The notes under the pieces are model-generated. The model was not told the DNA's origin. It did no database searches and saw nothing but the letters and a program-made list of their open reading frames with translations. Shown here piece by piece: positions 1-11,006 of a stretch of 64,000 nt of DNA. The stretch is from Bradyrhizobium manausense. GTDB lineage: Bacteria; Pseudomonadota; Alphaproteobacteria; Rhizobiales; Xanthobacteraceae. The translations under genes were made by a program, and so were the position numbers. Every line of letters begins with the position of its first letter. The stretch's first letter is position 1. Where the stretch lies: positions 99,238 through 163,237 of the forward strand of contig NZ_JAFCKB010000019.1 in NCBI RefSeq assembly GCF_018130615.1, in the 5' to 3' direction.

Positions 1-3103
<3,103 letters not shown>

Positions 3104-3151
3104 GGGGCTCTTAGCATTGCTTGAGAAGGTCGCATCGTGCCGGCGCGTCCG

Positions 3152-3373
3152 TCATCTTTGCGGCTGATCCGCACCGGTCGCGCCGTCCATCACGCGGCCC
3201 CAGCCCGAAGGCCGCGGGTCGCGCCAGATGATTTCGATGTGCGCGAGGCACGCGCTGCGTGAGCCGGTATATGGGGTGAAAAACCATTGGCGCGGCACCG
3301 GGCGACCCTGGCGCCAGACCGAGTAGCGCCCTTCATTGTTTCTCACCACCTGCCAAACGTCGTCGTTGTCCAT
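3152..3373 (-). CDS. MbtH-family NRPS chaperone
   Basis: A 73-residue protein with the MbtH pattern NNEGRYSVW, then VPRQW, then CLAHIEIIWRDPRPSGW, keeping the conserved tryptophans. MbtH proteins bind adenylation domains and are needed for their solubility or activity; the adjacent NRPS is the obvious partner. An upstream in-frame GTG at 3385 would add four residues, but GGAGG sits just before the ATG at 3373, which I prefer. It is more divergent than usual between the second and third Trp blocks and has a short C-terminal tail rich in Gly, Ala and Gln. It probably leads a two-gene transcript with the NRPS. Confidence 0.85.
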   Translation of the reverse strand: MDNDDVWQVVRNNEGRYSVWRQGRPVPRQWFFTPYTGSRSACLAHIEIIWRDPRPSGWGRVMDGATGADQPQR

Positions 3374-3390
3374 GGAGCCTCCCACGATTG

Positions 3391-3461
3391 ACTTTCGTAA
3401 GACGAAAGGCGGCAGTCGCGATTTAGTCCTCGTTCGGATTTTTTGTTGAGCCGACTAAATC
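3391..3461. promoter_or_regulatory. Inverted repeats between divergent mbtH and acyltransferase genes
   Basis: Two perfect inverted repeats lie in the roughly 165-bp divergent region. CTTTCGT/ACGAAAG occupies 3392-3398 and 3402-3408 with a 3-bp centre. GATTTAGTC/GACTAAATC occupies 3420-3428 and 3453-3461. They are well placed to act as operators for both transcripts. The second resembles AT-rich iron-responsive sites only loosely and does not match the ICE consensus, so the regulator is unknown. Confidence 0.4.
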
Positions 3462-3537
3462 AAGCCGAGCGCCGCTCGTCCTAGTGATAGTTGTCGGCTT
3501 TGCCGAGCCGGAGCGACAGCAGAGCGGTTGCCTCGAG

Positions 3538-4632
3538 ATGAATGCCTTGACCCAAATTCCCTCCCTGCGCGATCGCGCGCGACTCCAAGCCCGTCTTAAG
3601 GCCGGTCTCGGCGGCCGGATGTCGATCTCGTTGGATGACGACGTCGTCGACGTTCGCGATTCCGACGGTGTCGGAAGCATCTTTCGGCTGACGCCGGAGG
3701 GCGAGGGTTTGTGTCTCCACGTGCCGGCTGGTCCGGTAGAGCGGCTGCTGCCCGCGCTCTGCGCCGCGATCGAGGCGTTGACCGCCGGCGAGCGGACGGT
3801 CCGGATTGGGTTTGGTTGTGATGATGGCGATCTCGCCGCGGTCCTGATCCGGGAAGGGGTCGCGATCCGCAAAGGCGAGATGCTGGTTGCCGAACCGGCT
3901 TTGCTCTGGCAGCAGCCGCGGCTCTGGCTGCCGCGGGCGGCGCCGAACGGTGGCCATCCGCAACTGCACGTGTTGTCCGGTGGCCAGCGCCATCCGCGCC
4001 GGGCGCCGAAGCCCGTCGGCGTCTGTTACGCCCGCTTCATTCCGTGGCTCGGTCAGGTGCTGTCGTTTCGAGCAGTCGATGTCGATGGCGACCTCGGTCT
4101 TTATCATCGCTGGATGAACGACCCGCGTGTCGAAGTCGTCTGGGAAGACGGCGGCGATCTTGCGCGGCATGGGCACGATCTCGAAGAACGAACCGCCGAC
4201 CCTCATGTGCTGCCCCTGATCGGCTGCGCTGACGGCGTACCTTTCGGATATTTCGAGGTGTACTGGGCCAGGGAAAACCGCATCGGCCCGCATTACGATG
4301 CCGACGATTACGATCGCGGCTGGCACGTGGCGATCGGCGAGGAGGCATTTCGCGGCCGGGGCTGGATCACGGCCTGGCTGCCGTCGCTGATGCACTTCAT
4401 TTTTCTCGACGATATCCGCACGCAACGCATCGTCGGCGAGCCGAAGGCAAGCCACGCCCAGCAGATCCGAAATCTCGACCGCGCCGGGTTCGCCAAGGTC
4501 AAGTATTTCGACCTGCCGCACAAGCGGGCGTTGCTGGTCATGTTGCTGCGCGAGCGCTTCTTTGCAGATCAGCTGTGGGCGCCCGAACCCGTTACAGAAG
4601 CACCTGCTTCAGAAGCATCGGCGCAGGCATGA
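3538..4632 (+). CDS. Siderophore N-acyltransferase, IucB/VbsA-like GNAT
   Basis: The C-terminal half (from about residue 180) is the siderophore acetyltransferase domain: HRWMNDPRVEVVWEDGG, FGYFEVYWARENRIGP, DYDRGWHVAIGEE, GWITAWLPSLMHFIFLDD, TQRIVGEPKASHAQQIRNL and FDLPHKRALL. Enzymes of this family acylate an N-hydroxy-lysine or N-hydroxy-ornithine amino group to form the hydroxamate iron ligand (IucB in aerobactin, VbsA in vicibactin). The N-terminal half is less conserved. ATG 3538 is chosen over the upstream GTG 3484, although neither has a strong ribosome site. The stop overlaps the next start as ATGA, so the two genes are translationally coupled. The hydroxylase that would supply the substrate is not in this window. 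Confidence 0.88.
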   Translation: MNALTQIPSLRDRARLQARLKAGLGGRMSISLDDDVVDVRDSDGVGSIFRLTPEGEGLCLHVPAGPVERLLPALCAAIEALTAGERTVRIGFGCDDGDLAAVLIREGVAIRKGEMLVAEPALLWQQPRLWLPRAAPNGGHPQLHVLSGGQRHPRRAPKPVGVCYARFIPWLGQVLSFRAVDVDGDLGLYHRWMNDPRVEVVWEDGGDLARHGHDLEERTADPHVLPLIGCADGVPFGYFEVYWARENRIGPHYDADDYDRGWHVAIGEEAFRGRGWITAWLPSLMHFIFLDDIRTQRIVGEPKASHAQQIRNLDRAGFAKVKYFDLPHKRALLVMLLRERFFADQLWAPEPVTEAPASEASAQA

Positions 4633-6038
4633 CGACTCCGGCGCCTGCAACGGCGGATCCGCCCCGGCGAGGCTTCTCGGCCCCGCTCGATCTCGCCGCG
4701 TCCGACGTCCGGCGAACCATCGTTCGGCTGGCGTTTCCCATGGTGGCCGGGCTGTCGATCAACGCGCTGCATCACGCGGTCAACGCGGTGTTCGTCGGCA
4801 TGATCAGCGCCCATGCATTGGCGGCGATTACGTTGGTGTTTCCGCTGCTCATCGTGGTGGCCGCTGTTGGCGAAGGGTTGGGCGTCGGCGCTGCGACAAC
4901 GATCGGGCGGCTGCTCGGCAAGGGCGCGCTCGGGCGTGCCAGCGTCACCGCCTCGACGGTGCTTGCGCTGGCGGTGCCGATCGGCGTGGCGATGACCATC
5001 CTCATTCTGCTTCTGCGCCGGCCGCTGCTGGTTCTGTTCGGCGCGACGACGGAAACGTGGCCAATGGCGGAGACTTATCTCGGCATCATGGCCTTCGGCA
5101 CCACGCTGTCGCTGCTCCAGATACTCTCCGATTTCGTGGCCATCGCCGAAGGCAACACCCGCTTCAGCATGTGGACGCTGATCGGGGGCTTCACACTCAA
5201 TATCGCGCTCGATCCGATCCTGATCTTCGGATTTGATCTCGGCGTCGCGGGCGCGGCATTTGCGACCGTTCTGTCGCAGCTTGTCGTGCTCGCTGCCTAT
5301 GCCGCCTATTTCCAGGGACGGCAAGGTCGGGTTCGGGTCGCGGCTCGGCTCACGCGTGTCCGGTTGCGCATCCTGCTGCCGGTCGTCACCATGGGGCTGC
5401 CGACGACGCTGGCCAGCATCGTCACTTCGGTGGCCTTCGCCATGGTCTACCGCCAGGCCGGTGCTTTCGGCGGCGATGCGGCGATTGCCGGCCTCGGCAT
5501 TGCGCTGCGGCTTTCGACGCTCGGTTCGTTGCCGCTCCTCGGCTTCACGCTCGGCGCGCAGCCGGCGATCAGCTTCGCATGGGGCGCCGGCAATCACGAT
5601 CGCGTGCTGGCGGCGATCCGCTTTACGCTTATGGCGACGTCAGCCTTCGCGATCGCGTACGGGCTCGCCATGATGCTATTCGCAGCTTCAATCGCGCGCC
5701 TGTTTACAACGGACCCCGCCGTGCAGACGCCGGCGGTCGATGCGATCGTTGCAATTCACGCGGCCTTTTTGCTGATCGCGCCCCGCATGGTCGTCCTCGT
5801 GCTGCTGCAAGCCATGGGGCAGGCGCGTCGCGCTGCGCTCGTCAACCTGGCGCCACAGGGCTACCTGCTCATTCCGCTTCTTGTCGTACTGCCGCCGTGG
5901 TTCGGCCTCAACGGCATCGTGGCGAGCCTCGTCATCGCGACGGCGCTCACCAGCGTTCTGGCCATCGCCTTGCTCGTTCCGATCCTGCGCGATCTGCGCC
6001 ATGGCCGCATGGCCTCGCTCGCGCCGCAAGCCTCATGA
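4629..6038 (+). CDS. MATE-family efflux transporter
   Basis: A 469-residue polytopic protein with about 12 hydrophobic segments. The MATE signs are the N-terminal stretch RRTIVRLAFPMVAGLSINAL, the GEGLGVGAATTIGRLLGKG loop and an internal repeat (second half from about residue 240: LPVVTMGLPTTLASIVTS). MATE carriers expel organic molecules using a proton or sodium gradient. The ATGA overlap with the acyltransferase gene and its place in a siderophore locus make siderophore export the most economical role. ATG 4629 is chosen because it overlaps the upstream stop; the open frame extends 18 codons further upstream. General drug or toxin efflux cannot be excluded. Confidence 0.88.
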   Translation: MTTPAPATADPPRRGFSAPLDLAASDVRRTIVRLAFPMVAGLSINALHHAVNAVFVGMISAHALAAITLVFPLLIVVAAVGEGLGVGAATTIGRLLGKGALGRASVTASTVLALAVPIGVAMTILILLLRRPLLVLFGATTETWPMAETYLGIMAFGTTLSLLQILSDFVAIAEGNTRFSMWTLIGGFTLNIALDPILIFGFDLGVAGAAFATVLSQLVVLAAYAAYFQGRQGRVRVAARLTRVRLRILLPVVTMGLPTTLASIVTSVAFAMVYRQAGAFGGDAAIAGLGIALRLSTLGSLPLLGFTLGAQPAISFAWGAGNHDRVLAAIRFTLMATSAFAIAYGLAMMLFAASIARLFTTDPAVQTPAVDAIVAIHAAFLLIAPRMVVLVLLQAMGQARRAALVNLAPQGYLLIPLLVVLPPWFGLNGIVASLVIATALTSVLAIALLVPILRDLRHGRMASLAPQAS

Positions 6039-6045
6039 GGACGCT

Positions 6046-6522
6046 TTGACCGAGGTCTCTCTTCTCGCAACAGGCAAGGGCGATCTTTGCCGGGATATCA
6101 TGGGCGAATTGCCGGAGTGGTTCGACCAGCCCGAAGCCAATTCGGCCTGCGCCAGTATCGTCGAGCAGCTGCCGCTGCTCGCCTGCCGTATGGACGGCGT
6201 CGCCGTCGGCTTCGTCGCGCTGCAGCCACATCCGCCGTCGGCCATGGAGATCTTCGTGATGGCGGTGCGCCGCCAGTTCCACCGTCGGCGCATAGGACAT
6301 CGGCTGATCGCCGCATCGGAAGAGTTCGCCCGGGGCGCCGCGTGCCGTCTGCTGACGGTGAAGACGCTAGCGCCGAGAGACCGGGAAGAGCCGCAATACG
6401 CCGCCACCTGCGCTTTCTACGAGGGCTGCGGTTTCATTCGCGCCGAGATCTTTCCGAAATTCTGGCACGAGGATTTTCCGTGCCTGTTCCTGGTCAAGCC
6501 GCTCGACAGGAGGTTTTCATGA
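6046..6522 (+). CDS. GNAT-family N-acetyltransferase
   Basis: About 158 residues with the GNAT core: substrate-side LPEWF, beta-strand VAVGFVAL, acetyl-CoA binding segment VRRQFHRRRIGHRLIAA (a Q/RxxGxG/A variant) and ATCAFYEGCGFIRAEIFPKFW. The likely start is TTG 6046, with GAGGA 4-5 bases upstream; it keeps the family-typical strand before LPEWF. ATG 6100 would cut that strand. The stop overlaps the next ATG (ATGA). In a siderophore cluster it could acylate a building block or protect against a toxic analogue; the substrate cannot be read from sequence. Confidence 0.8.
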   Translation: MTEVSLLATGKGDLCRDIMGELPEWFDQPEANSACASIVEQLPLLACRMDGVAVGFVALQPHPPSAMEIFVMAVRRQFHRRRIGHRLIAASEEFARGAACRLLTVKTLAPRDREEPQYAATCAFYEGCGFIRAEIFPKFWHEDFPCLFLVKPLDRRFS

Positions 6523-7721
6523 ACAAGCACGAGCCTGCCGCTTCCGTCGCAGCGGTCGATCGCAATCTGATCGCCGCCTCCACGTCCCTGTTCGCTCCGA
6601 TGGAGGCGGTGCCGTTCAATGCGGCCTCGCCGCCGATCTTCCAGACCTCCCTCTTCACCTTCGACAGTTATGCCGCCATTGAAGATGTGTTCGCCGGACG
6701 CTCGGAAGACTTCATCTATTCGCGTGGTAACAATCCGACGGTCACGGAATTCGAACGCCTGATCGCCACGCTTGAGGGGGCCGAGGCGGCTCGCGGCTTT
6801 TCCAGCGGCACCGGGGCCATCACGGCCGCTCTGCTTGCCTTTATCGAAGCCGGCGACCGCATCGTCGCTGTCCGTAACGTCTACAACGACGTCTACTGCC
6901 TGTTCAACAAGCTGCTCGCCAGGTTCGGTGTGACGGTCGACTATGTCGATGCGGGCGAGCCCGCGAAAGTCGCGGCGGTATTGCCGGGCGCAAAGCTGCT
7001 CTATCTGGAAAATCCGACCTCGATGGTCTTCGAGGTTCAGGATGTCGCGGCGCTGGCGGCGTTGGCGCGGCGGCATGGCGTCATCACGATGATCGACAAC
7101 TCCTGGGCGACGCCGCTGTTCCAGAAACCGATTCTGCTTGGCGTGGATCTCGTGATCCATGCCGCTTCGAAATATCTCGGTGGCCACAGCGACACCGTGG
7201 CCGGTGTGATCGCCGGCTCGAAAGAGCATATCGCGCGCATCAACCGGATGACTTATCCCTATCTCGGCGCCAAGCTCTCGCCGTTCGAGGCGTGGCTCTT
7301 GCTGCGTGGCATGCGCACCCTGCCGCTGCGGATGGCGCAGCACATGAAGAGCGGCCTAGTTCTGGCGGAGCGGCTGAGAGATCATCCAGCGATCGCGCGC
7401 GTGCGTCATCCCGCCTTCCTCGATCATCCCGGCAAGGCTTCTTTGACCGGATATGCCGGCCTGTTCGCTTTCGATGTCTCCGAGGCGGTCGATGTGCCGG
7501 CTTTCGCCGATGCCCTGACGCATATCCGGCTCGGTGTTAGTTGGGGCGGTCCCGAGACCTTGATCGTGCCCGCGCAGGCGCCGTTGCGATTGCCCGAAGA
7601 GTCGAATTCGTTCGCCCGCTTCGGCGTGGGCGATCGCACGATCCGCTTCGCGGTCGGTCTTGAGGACCCGGACATGCTGTGGCGTGATCTCGATCAAGCC
7701 CTGGAGCGTAGTCGGCGCTGA
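6519..7721 (+). CDS. Cys/Met-metabolism PLP-dependent enzyme (cystathionine gamma-synthase/lyase family)
   Basis: A 400-residue fold-type I PLP enzyme. YSRGNNPTVTEFERLIATLE, the phosphate-binding SSGTGAI, the cofactor aspartate in TMIDNSWATPLFQKP and the Schiff-base lysine in HAASKYLGGHSD are all present. Family members do beta/gamma-elimination or replacement on Cys, homocysteine or O-acyl-homoserine. ATG 6519 has AGGAGG at 6509-6514 and overlaps the GNAT stop, so it is co-transcribed with siderophore genes rather than sulfur genes. It may therefore make or modify an amino acid for the NRPS; this is inference. Ordinary O-acetylhomoserine sulfhydrylase or methionine gamma-lyase activity is the alternative. 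Confidence 0.85.
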   Translation: MNKHEPAASVAAVDRNLIAASTSLFAPMEAVPFNAASPPIFQTSLFTFDSYAAIEDVFAGRSEDFIYSRGNNPTVTEFERLIATLEGAEAARGFSSGTGAITAALLAFIEAGDRIVAVRNVYNDVYCLFNKLLARFGVTVDYVDAGEPAKVAAVLPGAKLLYLENPTSMVFEVQDVAALAALARRHGVITMIDNSWATPLFQKPILLGVDLVIHAASKYLGGHSDTVAGVIAGSKEHIARINRMTYPYLGAKLSPFEAWLLLRGMRTLPLRMAQHMKSGLVLAERLRDHPAIARVRHPAFLDHPGKASLTGYAGLFAFDVSEAVDVPAFADALTHIRLGVSWGGPETLIVPAQAPLRLPEESNSFARFGVGDRTIRFAVGLEDPDMLWRDLDQALERSRR

Positions 7722-7746
7722 TTCCGTATTTCAGTCGCAGGTAAGC

Positions 7747-7775
7747 CTCCCGCAGGTTTGCGGGAGTTGCTCCCG
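7747..7775 (+). promoter_or_regulatory. Alternative hairpins sharing a central arm, receptor leader
   Basis: CTCCCGCA (7747-7754) pairs perfectly with TGCGGGAG (7759-7766) across a 4-base loop. The same central CGGGAG (7761-7766) also pairs with CTCCCG (7770-7775) across TTG. The two hairpins exclude each other. They begin 26 bases after the PLP-enzyme stop and more than 200 bases before the TonB-receptor start. There is no U-tract, so this is not a standard terminator. It could be a processing site or attenuator. Confidence 0.4.
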
Positions 7776-7894
7776 CGTTTGTGACGCGTGTGCGCAAAAC
7801 AAACTCTGGAGTCGTTTTCAATTTTTCGACGAGAGTTTGGAATCAATCCAACGATGTATCTCCTGCGCGTTTCAATCGATTCTATTCTGTATGT

Positions 7895-7912
7895 GTGGAA
7901 TTGTCATTCCAC
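7895..7912. promoter_or_regulatory. Perfect inverted repeat upstream of TonB receptor
   Basis: GTGGAAT/ATTCCAC (7895-7901 and 7906-7912) with centre TGTC. It lies 70-90 bases before the first possible receptor start and could be an operator or part of the leader. No regulator is assigned. The rest of 7722-7981 shows no convincing gene. Confidence 0.3.
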
Positions 7913-7981
7913 CGTCGATAGAAGTCCGCATCAGGAAAGCACGCTGGTTCTTGAACGAGCCATGCGCGATCAATCGAAGTC

Positions 7982-10315
7982 ATGCTTAAGCGGCATCATG
8001 CTCAAACAAACTGGGGATCATCGGTGGAGACTGTTTCGTTTCGTGCTATGCATCGCTTGCTGCGAACAACGGCTGCAATCAATGCAGCCATATTTGGCTC
8101 GGTCATCTTCGGATCGGCCGGCATCGACGTCTCGGGCGCACAAGCCCAGAGCAATGTTTCGCAAAACGGAAACGTGTTGCCGGCAGTGACCGTCGATGCT
8201 CCGGTTTCACAAAAGAAGCGCGGTTCGGCCGCGTCCACGCAGCCCACGCGATCATCCCGTGGGGCGGCGATTCGGCGCGGCAGCGCAGTCGTCGTTCAGG
8301 CGCAGGGTCCGCAAACGGCTGGGCGCGCAACCGGCACGACGATCGGATACGTCACGACCAACAGCTCCGCGGGTACCAAGACCAACACGCCCCTGATCGA
8401 GACGCCGCAGTCGATCTCCGTGGTGACGCGCAAGGAGCTTGAAGACCGCAACGTTCAAACGCTCAAGGACGCAATCAATTATACGCCCGGTGTCACCACG
8501 ACGGCGTTCGGATACGATCCCCGTTTCGACAGCTTCTATATCCGGGGCTTCGACGTGACTTACACCGGCATCTACCGCGACGGTTTGCGTCAAGGCGGAG
8601 GTAACTTCGCCATTCCCAAAATTGAGCCCTACGGAGTAGAGAGCGCGTCGATCCTGCGCGGGCCGGCCTCGGGCCTTTATGGTCTTGGTTCACCGGGCGG
8701 CATCGTGGACGTCACGACGAAGCGGCCGACATCGACGCCGTTCGGCGAGGTGCAACTGCAAACCGGAAATTACGACCGCTACCAGGGTAGTTTTGATATT
8801 GGCGGACCCGTTCCCGGCAGCGATCAATTTTCCTACCGCCTGACCGGCTTGCTACGTGACGCCAAATCGTGGCTGCCGGGCAACGATGACAACCGCGCCT
8901 ATATCGCGCCGGCCCTGACATGGAAGCCGAACATCGATACCTCGCTAACGATACTGGGAGAATATCAAACGAGCCGCACCGCCGCGGATGTGAGTTTCTT
9001 CCGTACTCCTACCGGTCAACTGACGAATATCTATTCGAACGACACGGCGTTCAGCGCCATGGATCAGAAGCAGTATCGCATCGGTTATGCATTCGAGCAC
9101 AGTGTCAACGATGTGTGGACCGTGCGGCAGAACTTCCGCTTCTATCAGGTCGACACAGATGCGCGGTATACGCAGATCGATTCGGTGGATTACAGCACCA
9201 ATCTTGCGTCACGTTCTGCCTGGCGAATCCTGGACAGCTTCAACACTGCCACTCTCGACAATCAGGCGGAGGCCAAGTTCATGCTGGGCTCGGTCAAGAA
9301 CACCGTCCTTGTCGGGGTCGACTACACGCACAGTTACTACAACGACAAGATCGGTTTTGGTTCGGCGCCCGATCTCAATCTCCTGACCCGGAACTATGGC
9401 GCTCAGGCCATTGCGACGCCGGATTTTTCGATCTTCAACAAGCAGACGTTGGATGAGGTCGGAATCTATGCCCAGGAGCAGGCCAAGATTGGAGGATTTA
9501 TTCTTACGCTCAACGGCCATCAGAGCTGGGTATCGCAGCGGTCGACGAGCGGCCTCGACGGAACGCCATCCCTGCAAAAAGCGGCGGCGTTCACCGGCCG
9601 CGCGGGCCTCAGCTATCTCTTCGACAATGGTGTTGCTCCTTATGTGAGCTATGCCACGGCATTCAGTCCGCAGGTCGGCTTCGATGCGGCCGGATCGCCT
9701 TTCAAGCCGACCACCGGCGAGCAAACCGAAGCCGGTATCAAGTATCAGATGCCTAACCTTCCCGTGCTGCTGACCGCCGCTGTCTTCGACATCAAGCAGG
9801 ATAACGTCCTGCGCACGGATCCCAACGATAGGGCTTTCCAGGCGGCGACCGGGCAGGTCGAGTCGAAAGGGGTGGAGCTCGAGGCGAAGCTGTCGCTGAA
9901 GCAGGGCTTCGACCTCACCGCGGCCTACACCCACCTCAACGTTGTCATCACGCAGGGAAATCCGGATACGACGGGTAACCAATTTTCGGGCATCCCGAGG
10001 AACTCGTTTGCGACCTTCGGAAAATATACATTCCAATCCAGCAGTCCGTTCGAAGGCTTGGGTGTGGGCTTGGGTGCGCGCTACATCGGAGCGAGTTTTG
10101 GCGACGACCAGAATACGTTCGAGAATTCGGCTCTGACCTTGGTGGATGCCATGGTCGACTATGACGTGGGCAAGTTCGACAGAAGATTTTCGGGGGCTTA
10201 CCTGCGCGTGAACGCCAGAAACCTGTTCGACAAGCACTATCAGGCTTGCCAGTCCGGTTTCTGCTATGCGGGCGAACGCCGCCAGGTGATTGGCAGCCTC
10301 AGCTATCGCTGGTAG
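7982..10315 (+). CDS. TonB-dependent siderophore receptor (FhuA/FpvA-like)
   Basis: Outer-membrane receptor of up to 777 residues. A secretion signal is seen from the internal Met at 8048 (AINAAIFGSVIFGS followed by AQAQ). The plug domain includes TPQSISVVTRKELEDRNVQ, the block FDSFYIRGFDVTYTGIYRDG and ILRGPASGLYGLGSPGGIVD. A 22-strand barrel follows, with aromatic-rich strands and a final SLSYRW. These are marks of the siderophore receptor family. It should import the ferric form of the siderophore made by the upstream genes. ATG 8048 is a good alternative start because the signal peptide begins there; ATG 7982 would place 22 extra residues before it. A FecI-like sigma factor gene follows after 84 bp, but this receptor has no obvious extra N-terminal signalling domain. 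Confidence 0.92.
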   Translation: MLKRHHAQTNWGSSVETVSFRAMHRLLRTTAAINAAIFGSVIFGSAGIDVSGAQAQSNVSQNGNVLPAVTVDAPVSQKKRGSAASTQPTRSSRGAAIRRGSAVVVQAQGPQTAGRATGTTIGYVTTNSSAGTKTNTPLIETPQSISVVTRKELEDRNVQTLKDAINYTPGVTTTAFGYDPRFDSFYIRGFDVTYTGIYRDGLRQGGGNFAIPKIEPYGVESASILRGPASGLYGLGSPGGIVDVTTKRPTSTPFGEVQLQTGNYDRYQGSFDIGGPVPGSDQFSYRLTGLLRDAKSWLPGNDDNRAYIAPALTWKPNIDTSLTILGEYQTSRTAADVSFFRTPTGQLTNIYSNDTAFSAMDQKQYRIGYAFEHSVNDVWTVRQNFRFYQVDTDARYTQIDSVDYSTNLASRSAWRILDSFNTATLDNQAEAKFMLGSVKNTVLVGVDYTHSYYNDKIGFGSAPDLNLLTRNYGAQAIATPDFSIFNKQTLDEVGIYAQEQAKIGGFILTLNGHQSWVSQRSTSGLDGTPSLQKAAAFTGRAGLSYLFDNGVAPYVSYATAFSPQVGFDAAGSPFKPTTGEQTEAGIKYQMPNLPVLLTAAVFDIKQDNVLRTDPNDRAFQAATGQVESKGVELEAKLSLKQGFDLTAAYTHLNVVITQGNPDTTGNQFSGIPRNSFATFGKYTFQSSSPFEGLGVGLGARYIGASFGDDQNTFENSALTLVDAMVDYDVGKFDRRFSGAYLRVNARNLFDKHYQACQSGFCYAGERRQVIGSLSYRW

Positions 10316-10399
10316 CCGCCGCTTTCTCGTCTCCCGCTCGACTCCCGAACTTGCGCCACGGCTCCGGCTCGCCGCGAAACCTGATCAACGGATGACGTC

Positions 10400-10966
10400 A
10401 TGTCGAACGTATCGCGTGCGGTGGATCGAGGCGGGCTGTTGAACGCGCTGATCTGCAATCGGCGCCGGCTGGTCTCGATCGCGGCGCGGATCCTGGCGTC
10501 CGAGGAACTGGCGGAGGACGTTGTTCAGGATGCGATGCTGAAGGCCTGCGACCTCGCCGGAACGGATCCGAATTGTCCGGTGAGCTTTGCCTGCCGGATG
10601 GTTCGCAATCTCGCCATCGACCGGGCGCGCCGGCGGCGCTGGGAGTTGCAGCATGCGTTACCGTCCGATGGTCTCGACGCGGTCGAGGCGCCAATCGCCG
10701 ATGCGCAATGTGCGCTGGAAGGCTGCGAGGCGCTACGCGCCGTGCTGGCGGCGCTGGACGAACTGCCGGAGCGGACGCGTCGCGTTTTCATGGCGCATCG
10801 GCTGGACGGTGTGCCACAGAAGACGCTGGCGGCCGAATCCGGGGTGTCGCCGACGCTCGTCAACTTCATGATCCGGGATGCGCAGCGGCACTGTCTGGCG
10901 CGTCTCGAAGCCCACGAGCACGGTCATGCGGCCGGCGCCACGGGGCAGGTTCGCGAAGCTGCCTGA
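10400..10966 (+). CDS. ECF RNA polymerase sigma factor, FecI-like
   Basis: 188 residues. Region 2 is LLNALICNRRRLVSIAARIL...AEDVVQDAMLKACD and then MVRNLAIDRARRRR; region 4 is ALDELPERTRRVFMAHRLDGVPQKTLAAESGVSPTLVNFMIRDA. This is the pattern of iron-starvation ECF sigma factors. It probably drives the receptor or esterase/ATPase genes around it. FecI proteins usually act with an inner-membrane FecR partner encoded next door; none is present here, and the receptor lacks a clear signalling domain. This sigma factor may therefore be controlled mainly at transcription. Confidence 0.85.
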   Translation: MSNVSRAVDRGGLLNALICNRRRLVSIAARILASEELAEDVVQDAMLKACDLAGTDPNCPVSFACRMVRNLAIDRARRRRWELQHALPSDGLDAVEAPIADAQCALEGCEALRAVLAALDELPERTRRVFMAHRLDGVPQKTLAAESGVSPTLVNFMIRDAQRHCLARLEAHEHGHAAGATGQVREAA

Positions 10967-11006
10967 GTCGCGATCGGTCGCGGGCTATTGGTTCTTTTTG
11001 GAGGTC

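Noticed and set aside
3481-4521. 346-residue minus-strand frame opposite the acyltransferase
   Set aside because: The plus strand encodes a clear IucB-like protein; the minus-strand frame has no family features.
8129-8140. GGGCGCACAAG in the receptor gene matching the tRNA-Val 3' end
   Set aside because: Eleven bases inside a conserved coding sequence, without further identity or a nearby integrase; likely chance.
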